DNA of 64,000 bases from Congeria kusceri (Eukaryota > Mollusca > Bivalvia > Myida > Dreissenidae): positions 124,001 to 188,000 of the forward strand of contig JAPFQT010000166.1 in assembly GCA_027627225.1 (NCBI GenBank), given 5' to 3'. Positions 49,001-53,469 of this stretch are shown piece after piece. Both the position numbers and the translations under genes were made by a program. Below the pieces are notes generated by a model, which made no database searches, was not told where the DNA came from, and saw only the letters and a program-made list of their open reading frames with translations. The stretch's first letter is position 1. Each line of letters starts with the position of its first letter.

Positions 49001-50002
49001 ACTTTCCGCTTTAATGGTATTTTCTGTTCCATCAAGTGTCTTCTAACCACAAATCCACTCTAGGCGGGAAGTGTCATCCCGGATTAGCCTGTGCAGACTG
49101 CACTGGCTAATCCGGGACGACACTTTACGCACATTCATTAAGACCGGTTTTCTCACGGCGCGCCACATATATTATATAAACCCAAACAGCTCTTGTTTTA
49201 ATAATAATGATTTTTGAAAGATGGGAGATCTTCATTAGTATCCAATCCCTATCCGACACTCTAACTAAAAATATATATTAAACAATTGACAAAATATAGA
49301 TAGACTCATCGAGTTAAGTGATTTTACCTTACCTTTGAGTTGTGCTTTCTCGAATGAATAACTTTATGAGTTTGTTTGTTTGTTTGTTTTGTTAGGAATT
49401 TTTGCTGTTTTTAACAGTATTTCAGTCATATCACGGCGGTCAGTTAACCTACTCACACTTTTCCTGGGCAAGCTTAGCCGATCTAAGCAATTTACCAGTA
49501 CTAAGTGCACATACCTATGCCAGTAACTGACAACTGCCCTACTTGAATTGGAGGTAGGGGGACAATGGCCGAAGAAATAATTTCATGATCAATCCCCACA
49601 CAAGTTATGTGGTGGGGCTGGGATTCGAACTCACGATCCCCGAATTGACAGTCTAGCGCTCTACCAACTGAGCTAGCCGAACCTGGCTAATTGTTATAAT
49701 TATGCTTTAAACATTGTGTATTAAACAAATTCATGGAGACTTTGGGATATGTAACATTTCAGATTGTGAAGATACTAAACCTCTACACGCCGGTCGACGA
49801 ATTCGAGGAGCGCGTCCCGATCTCCTTCATCCGCAAGATTCAACAGAAACTGAAGGAAAGGGAGAACACTGACACCTCACTGCTGATGGACCTCAAGTTC
49901 TCCTACTCAGTTACCTTCCCTTTCAACCCTTCCAATATCACCCTGGAGACCATAGAGGTGCCACAGCAGCTCTCTATAGCAAAACTTGTGGTTAGGTGTT
50001 AG
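10244..50002 (+). CDS. Unconventional myosin-V heavy chain, C-terminal part (gene span, 11 coding blocks)
   Basis: Coding blocks 10244-12210, 13701-13821, 34613-34690, 36029-36122, 40771-40917, 43981-44132, 45416-45656, 46696-46823, 47384-47541, 48416-48587 and 49763-50002 join with consistent GT-AG phases into 1165 codons plus TAG. Class V myosins are actin-based cargo motors. This part holds the distal coiled coil (residues ~656-753) and the globular cargo-binding tail with its DIL domain (~790-1165). From memory of vertebrate MYO5A, matched segments include '[10 protein letters not shown]', '[15 protein letters not shown]', 'RQNEHCL', '[10 protein letters not shown]' and '[10 protein letters not shown]'. 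Motor, IQ neck and proximal coiled coil are not in the window. Either they lie more than 10 kb upstream, or the first block is an alternative start giving a tail-only protein. Introns range from ~0.6 to 20.8 kb and are packed with repeats. Confidence 0.93.
12630..13235. repeat. Interspersed repeat with two ~180-bp tandem units
   Basis: Two diverged units share 'CTTACTACAACACTT', 'ACTTTGACCTTGACCT' and 'AATTTGGACT'. The left part includes repeated 'GACTAAAATAGTCACATAAG' words. 'GACCTTGACCT' arrays of this type are common in bivalve genomes, in my recollection. It is intronic and non-coding. Confidence 0.6.
13239..13700 (+). repeat. Tandem copies of the exon 2 acceptor plus exon start
   Basis: The genuine 3' splice site reads CCCCCAG|ATTGCTGGAGCAGCAG at 13700/13701. 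Degraded copies of the exon start lie upstream at about 13249 (ATTTCTGGAA), 13324 (TTTGCTGGAGCAGCAG), 13445 (GTTGTTGGAGCATCAG), 13536 (ATATTAGGAGCAACAG) and 13620 (ATTTCTGGAGCTTGAG). Several are preceded by AG and by their own 'CCTTTCTTTCTT'-type pyrimidine tracts. Spacing shrinks from ~120 to ~81 bp towards the real site. They are decoy acceptors made by local duplication. Confidence 0.8.
13701..13821 (+). CDS. Myosin V exon 2: coiled coil
   Basis: This 121-nt exon completes a split Arg and encodes 40 residues ending in a phase-0 donor (CAC|GTGAGT). The sequence is strongly heptad-like and charged ('[14 protein letters not shown]', '[13 protein letters not shown]'). It corresponds to the distal coiled coil just before the globular tail in myosin Va. 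It is followed by the ~20.8-kb intron 2. Confidence 0.93.
13905..14613 (+). repeat. Two copies of the exon 2 3' end with its 5' splice site
   Basis: Copy one (about 13905-13995) repeats the end of exon 2 ('GAGAACGACAAACAGAACAA'), its donor (CAT|GTGAGT) and ~60 bp of the intron start, including 'GCTCACATTGTTACTACAGT'. Copy two (about 14573-14613) repeats the exon tail and ends GAT|GTGAGT. The sequence between copies is unrelated intron. The frames are not continuous with exon 2, so these are duplicated boundaries and not extra coding exons. Confidence 0.85.
14733..14905. mobile_element. Palindromic repeat family, partial copy
   Basis: Only the 3' half is clear: 'CCGGGATGGCACTTTCCGCC', then 'GTGCCGTCCCGGTTTAGCCT', 'CTTTACGCACACGCATTAAG' and the terminal 'TTTTCCCACGACGCGCC'. 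It is 5' truncated relative to the copy at 45047. Confidence 0.75.
15047..15196. repeat. 30-bp minisatellite, 5 near-identical copies
   Basis: The unit contains 'GGCGCGCTTACTACTCGGCC'. Only the last copy differs (CACTCGG). Because 30 is divisible by three, several frames stay open on both strands. These are repeat artefacts. It abuts the 46-bp array. Confidence 0.95.
15197..15596. repeat. 46-bp satellite array, left block (~9 copies)
   Basis: Each unit contains 'AATCAAGGCGGTGAGTTTAT', 'AGCGCTATGTAAGTG' and 'TTCCAACTG'. The array stops abruptly at 15596, where the outer LINE begins, and resumes at 27668 with the same unit. The two blocks were therefore presumably one array before LINE insertion. 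Each unit carries two words matching a 5' splice-site consensus, GTGAGT and GTAAGT. Confidence 0.95.
15597..17645 (+). pseudogene. Outer LINE ORF2, N-terminal half (endonuclease and start of RT)
   Basis: The frame runs from the satellite junction with one in-frame TAG at 15837-15839. After it the endonuclease is intact: '[11 protein letters not shown]', 'CLSETHTD', '[10 protein letters not shown]', '[10 protein letters not shown]' and 'DGHNALAW'. The first RT blocks follow, ending '[15 protein letters not shown]'. The stretch before the TAG is Pro/Ser/Gln-rich and in the same frame. After codon CTC (17643-17645) the frame runs into the inserted L1 and terminates. The continuation 'FTSLLNDRL' is found at 25193. 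Confidence 0.88.
17640..17645 (+). repeat. Target-site duplication AAACTC, left copy
   Basis: AAACTC directly precedes the L1 insert and recurs at 25187-25192 after its A-run. Removing the insert and one copy restores the codons Lys-Leu-Phe-Thr-Ser of the outer reverse transcriptase. The duplication length is slightly ambiguous because the insert ends in A residues. Confidence 0.85.
17647..18132 (+). CDS. L1 ORF1 protein, 5'-truncated (RNA-binding)
   Basis: The frame enters from the insertion junction and runs 161 codons to TAA. '[12 protein letters not shown]', '[10 protein letters not shown]' and '[13 protein letters not shown]' are hallmarks of the RRM and C-terminal domain of L1 ORF1p, the nucleic-acid chaperone that coats LINE RNA. 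The N-terminal coiled coil is missing because the insert begins here. There are no internal stops. An internal ATG at 17782 exists, but nothing suggests it is used. Confidence 0.85.
   Translation, partial: GQINDHEQYGRRNNIRISGISESLENGAKNSNESAETTTNKIVHILNEKIPKLNLQESDIDIAHRLGRPRDGHTRPIIIKFVSRLKRNNVMSNRRQFKGTGIFLNEDLTHINQKVLMTIKRTTSDQESVWSWDGKIHHKNARGDIRVIQFDEYKNLIGINL
18409..19000 (+). repeat. Three tandem ~197-bp units in the L1 spacer
   Basis: Each unit starts 'ATTGTTTA' and includes 'TAATAATGAATTAAA'-like sequence, 'TATAAACGTGTA', 'GGTCATATACAAATGTTTAT' and 'CTATATAATAAAAATGA'. Units begin near 18409, 18606 and 18803, and have diverged from each other. The third carries a poly-A run at about 18833. 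Confidence 0.8.
20101..20765 (+). repeat. Two tandem ~330-bp units in the L1 spacer
   Basis: Both units share 'TTTTATTACCTAGACATTCC', 'GAGTGTAAAATAGGTATAG', 'GACAAAGGGATA', 'GTGTTCCAATGCTCA', (TTG)n tracts and 'ACAAGAATCTCTATCTC'. They are highly similar, so this duplication is younger than the 197-bp units. Confidence 0.85.
20991..24860 (+). CDS. L1/Tx1-type LINE ORF2: endonuclease-reverse transcriptase, intact
   Basis: This is a complete 1289-codon frame. The apurinic-like endonuclease is at about residues 1-240: '[10 protein letters not shown]', 'MLQETHL' with Glu38, '[11 protein letters not shown]', 'RLDYFLISD', 'KTDHSLVYI'. The reverse transcriptase is at about 500-800: '[14 protein letters not shown]', '[10 protein letters not shown]' with Asp636, '[10 protein letters not shown]', and 'FFADDATF' with the catalytic pair Asp738-Asp739. 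The C-terminal Cys/His motif '[18 protein letters not shown]' is near 1172-1190. Residues ~326-371 are a poly-Asn/Ser tract from an in-frame AAT microsatellite between the endonuclease and RT. All catalytic residues I can identify are present. With ORF1 truncated, the copy could at best act in trans. Confidence 0.95.
21968..22102 (+). repeat. (AAT)n / (AGT)n microsatellite inside LINE ORF2
   Basis: About 135 bp of AAT with an AGT patch near 22032-22056, wholly in frame with ORF2. It encodes ~22 Asn, a short Ser/Asn stretch and ~16 more Asn/Lys. Confidence 0.95.
25187..25192 (+). repeat. Target-site duplication AAACTC, right copy
   Basis: It follows the A-run that ends the L1 and precedes 'TTTACATCC', which resumes the outer LINE reading frame. 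Confidence 0.85.
25193..26842 (+). pseudogene. Outer LINE ORF2, C-terminal half (RT and Cys/His tail)
   Basis: The frame continues from 17645: '[13 protein letters not shown]', '[15 protein letters not shown]', '[12 protein letters not shown]', '[19 protein letters not shown]', and '[10 protein letters not shown]' with the catalytic aspartates. It is open to a single TAA at 26456-26458. The same frame then reads on through the conserved Cys/His tail '[10 protein letters not shown]...[10 protein letters not shown]' to TAG at 26840-26842. Apart from the L1 insert, this half has only one lesion, so the outer element is also fairly young. Confidence 0.9.
26843..27667 (+). other. Outer LINE 3' untranslated region
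   Basis: It contains a tandem duplication of about 57 bp (26846-26958, 'TTTACCAATAGCA.TCTGTAA' twice) and an (ATT)n tract at about 27433-27465. It ends with AAATAAAC followed by TTCTGTTCTGTTCTG. The short terminal tandem replaces a poly-A tail, as in several non-L1 LINE clades. Short frames here have no homology I recognise. Confidence 0.65.
27668..28580. repeat. 46-bp satellite array, right block (~20 copies)
   Basis: Same unit as 15197-15596, with very little divergence (mainly CTGCC/CTGAC/CTAAC and a few TAT-to-TGT changes). The array ends in a diverged unit at ~28575. The uniformity suggests recent expansion or homogenisation. Confidence 0.95.
28581..29558. other. Non-coding intron 2 sequence
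   Basis: It starts with a (TTA)n-rich patch at 28650-28700. No exon or repeat family is recognised. Confidence 0.4.
29559..29683. repeat. Foldback sequence, ~23-bp arms
   Basis: 'TTGAGGGGTATAGTAAATA' at about 29564 pairs with 'TATTTACTATACCCCTCAA' near 29652-29672. A run of ten to twelve G lies beside the right arm. A related GC-rich fragment ('CGGGGTATATTA') follows near 29880-29930. It is probably a degraded foldback element. Confidence 0.65.
29684..30925. other. Non-coding intron 2 sequence
   Basis: No exon is supported. The short frames at 30083-30307 and 30647-30859 have no homology I recognise. Confidence 0.4.
30926..31570. repeat. Tandem repeat with 'CAAGGTCAAGGTCACACTT' core, ~150 bp, 4 units
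   Basis: Units share 'CTCAAGGTCAAGGTCACACT', 'AATGTTTGAGCCTCCATTTT', 'CCATATC' and 'AAGGATTTTCATAAAACTTG', with cores near 30950, 31110, 31265 and 31420. This is a repeat type I associate with bivalve genomes. It is non-coding. Confidence 0.8.
31950..32895. repeat. 66-bp minisatellite, ~14 copies
   Basis: The unit includes 'TTCAAATGGACATCT', 'TTAGATGCA.TTATGTGAAT', 'AATGAATATA' and 'TGTGATAGAAAT'. The leftmost copies are the most diverged. It lies in myosin intron 2, ~1.7 kb upstream of exon 3. Confidence 0.92.
32896..33644. other. Non-coding intron 2 sequence
   Basis: Around 33250-33500 several 'GACAAGT' / 'ACTTGTCC' words occur in both orientations, without a definable unit. No exon seen. 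Confidence 0.35.
33645..34073. mobile_element. MITE-like element with ~75-bp inverted ends
   Basis: The left end starts CCTTCTCGAAGAAGTAT and the right end, reverse-complemented, starts CCTTCTCAAAAAAGTGT. Similarity runs through 'TGCGGTATTGGCACCATATT' on both sides. The interior is itself built of 'CATTTAATGCGCATTAAA' and 'AAGTGTATTT' words in both orientations, so it can fold extensively. I could not establish a target duplication. It has no coding capacity. Confidence 0.75.
34085..34612 (+). repeat. 34-bp pyrimidine-rich array ending in the exon 3 acceptor (~15 copies)
   Basis: The unit contains 'TATTTTCTTTGGTCTCAATG' followed by 'TTTTCTTGCTGG'. The last unit reads TTGCTGGTATATTTTTCAG and is the functional 3' splice site of exon 3. 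The array therefore consists of copies of the acceptor's pyrimidine region. It gives open frames on the + strand that run into exon 3, but these are repeat translations. Confidence 0.9.
34613..34690 (+). CDS. Myosin V exon 3: coiled coil
   Basis: This 78-nt, phase 0-0 exon encodes 26 residues including '[14 protein letters not shown]', which matches 'EARIEASLQHEITR' of vertebrate myosin Va. The acceptor is TTTTTCAG and the donor GTGTGT. Because both ends are phase 0, skipping it would keep the frame. Confidence 0.95.
34990..36028 (+). repeat. 34-bp array (~22 copies) decaying into the exon 4 acceptor
   Basis: The unit contains 'ATATTTGCTATTTGTGTCTT' and 'ACAAAATAGTTACC'. Regular copies span ~35000-35760. 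From 35770 the copies become irregular ('TATTGGCTATTTCTGTCTTT', 'ATATTTGCTATTTTTGTTGC') and the last one, ATATTTGCTGTATGTGTTTTCCAG, is the exon 4 acceptor. The array therefore shares its sequence with that 3' splice site. Confidence 0.85.
36029..36122 (+). CDS. Myosin V exon 4: end of coiled coil
   Basis: This 94-nt exon starts in phase 0 and ends in phase 1 (GAAG|GTGAGT). It encodes '[20 protein letters not shown]', matching 'RKLKKQLKVFAKK' of myosin Va, the segment that leads into the globular tail. Its last ~35 bases and its donor are the source of the intron 4 copies. Confidence 0.95.
36205..36480 (+). repeat. Three long-period copies of the exon 4 tail and donor
   Basis: Copy one (about 36205-36310) repeats 'GTGTACGCCAAGAGACTGAA', the donor at 36246 (GAAG|GTGAGT) and ~80 bp of the intron start almost exactly, 123 bp after the original. 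Copies two (~36330) and three (~36437) are more decayed, with donor words GGGAGT and GTCAGT. They bridge the genuine exon and the 61-bp array. Read-through from exon 4 meets a TAA in the first copied intron piece, so use of these donors would truncate the protein. Confidence 0.88.
36481..38755 (+). repeat. 61-bp array derived from the exon 4 5' splice-site region (~37 copies)
   Basis: Units contain 'GACCCATGTATGCCA' followed by an exon-4-like tail and a GGTGA word. In the distal copies (about 38200-38740) the tail reads GCCAAGAGACTGAAGG-AGGGAGAAG|GTGAAG, nearly the exon 4 end. In the proximal copies it has drifted to CCAGGAGACAGAAAGGGGG|TGAATG. Proximal units also contain one TTAGGGTTA word. 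Several frames stay open but the translations are repeat artefacts. Confidence 0.92.
38756..39780. other. Non-coding intron 4 sequence
   Basis: No exon or repeat recognised. It separates the 61-bp array from the acceptor copies. Confidence 0.4.
39781..40770 (+). repeat. Degenerate tandem copies of the exon 5 acceptor plus exon start
   Basis: The real acceptor region reads TTGCCATTTACATTTGCAG|CGGCAGAAATCCAGGCAG. Upstream copies begin at about 39838 (CGACAGAAATCTGGGCAG), 40124 (CAGCAGAACTCCATGCAA), 40352 (TGGCAGAAATTCAGGCAG) and 40588 (TGGCATTAATCCAAGCAG). Each is preceded by AG and by 'CTCCCTTAG-TCTAA-ATTGCC'-type sequence. Each is followed by 'GCAAATTAGGAA' instead of the remaining exon. Period is 180-290 bp. 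The 40352 copy has a good acceptor (TGCACTTTCAG). Confidence 0.85.
40771..40917 (+). CDS. Myosin V exon 5: linker and start of globular tail
   Basis: This 147-nt exon runs phase 1 to phase 1. It encodes a charged stretch (residues ~754-785) and then '[12 protein letters not shown]', the conserved start of the myosin V globular tail, and 'LVKALIL'. The next exon continues 'ELKP', exactly as 'LILELKP' in myosin Va. The last 21 bases plus the donor (CTGG|GTAAAA) are the seed of the 48-bp array. Confidence 0.95.
40918..43796 (+). repeat. 48-bp array of exon 5 tail plus 5' splice site (~60 copies)
   Basis: Each unit carries 'AAGGCTCTCATACTGG|GT', the end of exon 5 with its donor, then 'ATGGGGAATTATGAAAT' and CCCCTCATC or CTCCCACATC. 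Units to ~42600 mostly have donor GTAATA. Later units mostly have GTCGTA. A few 47-bp units near 42640-42800 change the phase. Because 48 is 16 codons, long frames give '[16 protein letters not shown]'-type repeats. The frame from exon 5 stays open through four further donors (40966, 41014, 41062, 41110) before TAA at 41127. Confidence 0.95.
43981..44132 (+). CDS. Myosin V exon 6: globular tail
   Basis: This 152-nt exon runs from phase 1 to phase 0. It encodes '[20 protein letters not shown]', then '[19 protein letters not shown]' and '[12 protein letters not shown]', near-identical in pattern to the first helices of the myosin Va globular tail. The acceptor is GGCTTTCCAG and the donor AAG|GTAACG. 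Confidence 0.97.
44514..44858. mobile_element. MITE with TTAA target duplication, copy 1
   Basis: It starts TTAA-AGCAGCTGTCC and ends GGACTGGGGCT-TGAA, and is homologous end to end with 53116-53469. Shared internal words include 'TGGTGATGCCTCT' / 'TGGCGATGCCTCT' and 'AACGTTCATTAGAACTAAT'. The right TTAA has mutated to TGAA. TTAA duplications are typical of piggyBac-type elements. Confidence 0.75.
44866..44965. repeat. 25-bp minisatellite, 4 copies
   Basis: The unit is built from 'ATGGTACCAACACAGCGTTG' plus TCATT, with one G-to-A change in the last copy. Confidence 0.95.
45047..45282. mobile_element. Palindromic repeat family, full copy
   Basis: The ends are inverted: GGCGTCGTGGGAAAACCGGA at left, and TCCGATTTTCCCACGACGCGCC at right. 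Inside lie two further palindromes, 'GTGTCGTCCCAGGCTAATCC' and 'TGCGGACTGCACAGGCTAAT', around 'CTTTCCGCTTTTATGG'. About 236 bp, non-coding, in myosin intron 6. Confidence 0.85.
45416..45656 (+). CDS. Myosin V exon 7: globular tail
   Basis: This 241-nt exon runs from phase 0 to phase 1. It encodes '[18 protein letters not shown]', '[10 protein letters not shown]' and '[19 protein letters not shown]', matching the globular tail of myosin Va ('FWLSNTCRFLHCLKQYSG', 'FDLAEYRQVLSDLAIQIYQ'). The acceptor is TTATTTCCCAG and the donor ATAG|GTATAA. Confidence 0.97.
45950..46420. repeat. Probable interspersed repeat in intron 7
   Basis: Repeated words such as 'TTGGGGCC', 'TTTGGCCCC', 'AAAATTCCCC' and 'GAAAAAAATT' occur in both orientations, unlike flanking intron sequence. 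I cannot name the family. Confidence 0.35.
46696..46823 (+). CDS. Myosin V exon 8: globular tail / DIL region
   Basis: This 128-nt exon runs from phase 1 to phase 0. It encodes '[20 protein letters not shown]', then an Arg/Ser-rich loop and 'YSLDSLMKS', matching '[20 protein letters not shown]' and 'YTLDSILRQ' of myosin Va. The Ser/Arg loop corresponds to a known phosphorylated surface loop in vertebrates. The donor is TCT|GTACGT. Confidence 0.95.
46824..47000 (+). repeat. 'TAGATAAT' repeats starting at the exon 8 donor
   Basis: The intron begins GTACGTAGATATCTAGATAA and continues with about ten 'TAGATAAT.TTTTTA'-type words, some inverted ('ATTATCTAC'). The first copy overlaps the donor itself. 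Confidence 0.65.
47384..47541 (+). CDS. Myosin V exon 9: DIL domain core
   Basis: This 158-nt exon runs from phase 0 to phase 2. It encodes '[20 protein letters not shown]' and '[20 protein letters not shown]', which match the most conserved part of the DIL domain in myosin Va. The acceptor is TGATTTGCAG and the donor ATCAG|GTATGA. Confidence 0.97.
47605..47865 (+). repeat. Two direct copies of the exon 9 3' half with donor, plus an inverted fragment
   Basis: Copies end at donors 47684 and 47826, each 142 bp after the previous one. They repeat 'AATAATCTGCTACTG.GGAAG', 'GACATGTGTAACTG' and 'GCATGCAAATCAG|GTATG', together with ~70 bp of the intron start ('TATCTCCCTTTGGTATGTAG'). Immediately after the second copy the same boundary appears inverted ('CATACCTGATTTGCATGCCC', ~47834-47860), so a hairpin can form. 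Substitutions (R-to-W codon, TGG-to-TGA) show they are not maintained as coding exons. Confidence 0.9.
48007..48293 (-). mobile_element. tRNA-derived SINE (- orientation)
   Basis: Reverse-strand copy of the family at 7889. The tRNA-like head is at the right end ('GCTCTACCAACTGAGGTAGC', reverse of the A box) with 'AACTCACGATCTATGG' at the B-box position. The tail 'GTTTGTTTTGTTTGG' is at the left. It lies in myosin intron 9. Confidence 0.85.
48416..48587 (+). CDS. Myosin V exon 10: DIL domain
   Basis: This 172-nt exon runs from phase 2 to phase 0. It encodes '[15 protein letters not shown]', '[17 protein letters not shown]' and '[11 protein letters not shown]', matching the myosin Va tail ('EEWLRDKNL', 'LEPLIQAAQLLQ', 'CSMCNALTTAQ'). 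The donor is CAG|GTCGTA, a weak match to consensus. The exon is GC-richer than its introns. Confidence 0.96.
48906..49166. mobile_element. Palindromic repeat family, full copy
   Basis: The left end is GGGGCGTCTCGTGGGAAAAC and the right end GACCGGTTTTCTCACGGCGC. Internal words 'TTAGCCTGTGCAGTCCGCAC' and 'GGGATGGCACTTTCCGC' match the copy at 45047. It lies in intron 10. Confidence 0.85.
49371..49684 (-). mobile_element. tRNA-derived SINE (- orientation)
   Basis: Reverse-strand copy with a (GTTT)n tail at left and the tRNA-like head at right ('CTCTACCAACTGAGCTAGCC'; 'GGATTCGAACTCACGATCCC' contains the B box). Body words match 48007-48293 closely. Confidence 0.87.
49763..50002 (+). CDS. Myosin V exon 11: last exon, C-terminus
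   Basis: This terminal exon encodes '[20 protein letters not shown]', '[12 protein letters not shown]' and '[20 protein letters not shown]', then ends with TAG after 'KLVVRC'. It matches the C-terminus of myosin Va in order ('ILNLYTP', 'FEERV', 'VTFPFNPS', 'LETIQIP'). The final residues differ from vertebrates. The acceptor is AACATTTCAG. Confidence 0.97.
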   Translation: MVKILNLYTPVDEFEERVPISFIRKIQQKLKERENTDTSLLMDLKFSYSVTFPFNPSNITLETIEVPQQLSIAKLVVRC

Positions 50003-52020
50003 GTGTAGTCTGCTTTTATATTTACCGAAAAATGTCACAAACTTGCAATTATTCTACAAAATATTAGTTAATTGCAGTCTGTAAAATATTTATTATCCAG
50101 TAATTTTAAATTTTGTTTTATTTAGTGTGTTTTCATTGTTGAAAAGTCTCACTTAGTTATTCCACCAAAAAATACACTTTGCAATAAAACACTTTTGCAA
50201 TGTTTGGAGAATAAAAAGTGAGGTTTCGTCCATTTTAATTGTTGAAAATGGTAATAAAGTTGAAATGATTCTACAAATAGATTCTTACACCATTTGAGGT
50301 TAGTCAAATTAAAATGTTGTTGATTCCTTTTTGTACCAAATGTTAGCAATCTTCATTTATAGCAATACAATATATTTCATTGAAGTATATTCTATTTGAA
50401 TATTTCCTATATGTTTAGGTTTATTATCAGTTGACAATTGCGTCAATTCTACAATCATAATACTTTTGTTGCAGTTAGTCTAATTAAACATTTCAGTAGA
50501 CAGTTAATAATCCAAACCATATCAGTTTTGTAGCTATTTAGGCAAAGTTGTTGTTCTACTAGCAATTATACTGTTTTCTATAAGTTTTTTGTTATTTCTT
50601 TTTTGTTAGAGACTTTGTATTTGACACCAGAAGGTGCATTTTTGTTTTCAGATCTACAATTTCATATTTGTTTATGATTTTCCGGTGTATAACTTGTAGA
50701 TCAGTATCAGATTTTCAGATCTACCATTTCATATTTGTTTATGAGTTTCCGGTGTATCACTTGTAGAACAGTAAAAATTCAGTGTTTCATATTCGCTAGG
50801 CAAAAATAATCCATGTTTGAACTACTGGTATATTGTAGAAAATGTAAATGGTATAGATCTTTCCAAGATGGCTACATCATTTATCTGTGTACTACATACT
50901 ATCATTCCAGTGTAAAACCAGCATTGATATACAAGTTTTCGTAGTGTGATATGTTTCAAACCATTAACTAAAAGGGCGTATTGACGGTAGATCAGCAATG
51001 ACATTTGCTCAAATAAAAATCATGTAAAGAGTATAAATATTGAAGCATTACTTAATATGATGGCATTGTTTCTATAAACAGGTAGCAAATGTATATTTGT
51101 TTATTATTTAAACAAATGGTCATCAACGACACTTTTGCGGTCACCTGAAAGTGTGTAGTATTAGTAAATCAATATGAATGAAATGTACATGATGTACCAT
51201 TACGCACATATGCACCATTGATAATCGTTGCATAGCGCTGGAATGTTTTCATTAAAGAAAGCAATTTTGTAGGCGTGATTTTGAATTCTACTGGAACTGT
51301 GCCAGGACAAAATTCATTTTTGTCTTCGTACATGTGTATATATTCCTTTTTTTAATGATTCCATCCATAGATTGTTAGTAATTGAAAAATATATGAAATT
51401 TTCTTGTTTTAATAGTGTATATGTATATTCGAAATACTGTCAATATGCCCTTTAGTTCATCAGTAGTAATTTACTTATACATACCATATAACCGTATACA
51501 TCTTAAAACAATAGCCAGTTCTAGCGTTCAAGGCCTCAACACTAATTTGGTATAGAAACATCTTATTCAAATAAGTAGCATTGTTATTGTATTGTCATTG
51601 AAGTGTAATGACTTTTGTTTGAAATTGTAATAGTATTATAAATGTAATATTATTAAAAATAGTAATCAAACATTGTTCACTGACTCAGTCATACTGTCAG
51701 GGTATGCTATCATTGAAGGAAGAAATACACATTAAAAGTAAGATTTTACATCGGCCATAACAGTTTGAAGTAGACAGATTCTGTCGTATCCAATATTGTT
51801 TTTGCTACATTCCTGTAAGTAGCGCATGTACTTGCATTTAAAATATAAACTCAGTCACCACATTGTATGAAGCTATTCCTTTTGTATGCGCATATGTACG
51901 TGGACTATTCGTTATTTATCGGGAAGAATTATCATGAACTTGATTTCTTTTCTTGTTTTATGTTAAATATTGAATATAAAGTATAAATACACAAAGTGAA
52001 TATTGTAAATAAAATATCAA
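50003..52020 (+). other. Presumed myosin V 3' untranslated region
   Basis: Sequence after the TAG is AT-rich without other exons. AATAAA candidates are at about 50183, 51012 and 52008. I cannot tell which is used. A ~70-bp direct duplication around 'CAGATCTAC.ATTTCATATT' lies at 50648-50770. Beyond 52020 no transcript feature is evident. Confidence 0.4.
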
Positions 52021-52414
52021 TACAAAGTGTTAGTAAGACTATTGTATAACAAACAGTCGGCAAACAAGTGATTACTATTTGTTATTAAAAATACTATATT
52101 TTATATTATATTATAGTTGGTTCTGGGCCTATATTCACAAAGCTCCTAAGGAAATTCTTCAGTTATACTTAAGTCGAAAATTTCAAATACCATTTTCTAT
52201 GTAAAAATCATTATTTATTTTTTAAATATGGTACCATTAGAAGCATTTGTTGATTCTTAACCAGAATAAAACAGTTTAACAGAAAAGAAAATTTAAAAGA
52301 AATGTCCACAGACTTCAGGAATTTTATATTGTTAAGAAATTTACTGAAGTTTTCCCCAAGGAGCAATGTGGATACGGCCCTGAGTTTGATCCCTACTCCG
52401 GGAGCGTTTGAAGG

Positions 52415-52575
52415 GATCTTTCTCACAAGACACCAAGTACTGGTTCTTCCCAGGCAACGGACTCAAAATCTTTCTCACAACACACCAAGTACTGGTTCTT
52501 CCCAGGCAACGGACTCATAATCTTTCTCACAAGATACCAAGTACTGGTTCTTCCCAGGCAACGGACTCAAAAATG
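52415..52575. repeat. ~53-bp minisatellite, 3 copies
   Basis: Units share 'TCTTTCTCACAA', 'ACCAAGTACTGGTTCTTCCC' and 'AGGCAACGGACTCA', with few differences. Confidence 0.9.
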
Positions 52576-53115
52576 TTTCCATTAGCATATGGCTTTCCAC
52601 ACAGTCAAGCTTAAAAAAGGTTTAAATTAAAATGCTATTTTATAATAATCATATAAGTGTTTTTAATATAAGCATTTACAGTTTTTGCAAAAAGAAGAAA
52701 CATATTTCTGTACTCATTTCATTCAAATACTGTCACAGTCGAGTTCTGCTTACTAGTCTAACATCAAAGCTCATGTTGAATGAATGATTTTGTGTATGTT
52801 GATGTTTGTTGTTGTTGCCTGTAATAATCTTCTATATGCCGTGAATTTATTGCCGCTCATAAAATGTGTTGATATTCTTGAATGAAGTTCCCTACTGCAC
52901 AAAAAGCCACATGTACATGTATATGAAAATGAGTATTGATCTATTAAAGTTTTACCATCACTTCCTTATAGTATCCTTTCAAGTATATTACTTAGACATA
53001 TGTGAGTTAATGAAAATCTTGATGCAAACATAAATCATTCCAGCATTTTGAGATATATTTTACATTGAAAAGTTGTTTCGGTCAATATTTGCCAAAAGAT
53101 ACTGATATACTGAGT

Positions 53116-53469
53116 TTAAAGCCACAGTCCAGAAATATGTTAATAAAAATAAAACTGCATAAATCGCTTCTAATGGACATCTTACCGATCAAAATACAAA
53201 ACAACGCTTTGAAATCGATGAAATAATAACCTTTAGGTAACTTTTTATCGTAAAGTTTCTGTAAGCGATAGCTGGCGATGCCTCTAGAGTAAATCAGCAT
53301 TTACATTATTGTCTATTCCGTTCGTAACAAGCATTTTCAAACATAGCCAGTATAAAATGCCTTTCTTAAAAATGAAACAGTTTTCAGTGGAATAAATACC
53401 ACTAACGTTCATTAGAACTAATGCCCATTTAATATGTATTGAATTATATTATATGGACTGCGGCTTTAA
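53116..53469. mobile_element. MITE with TTAA target duplication, copy 2
   Basis: TTAA-AGCCACAGTCC at left and GGACTGCGGCT-TTAA at right are inverted termini with intact TTAA on both sides. About 350 bp, AT-rich and non-coding, homologous to 44514-44858 in the same orientation. Confidence 0.82.
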
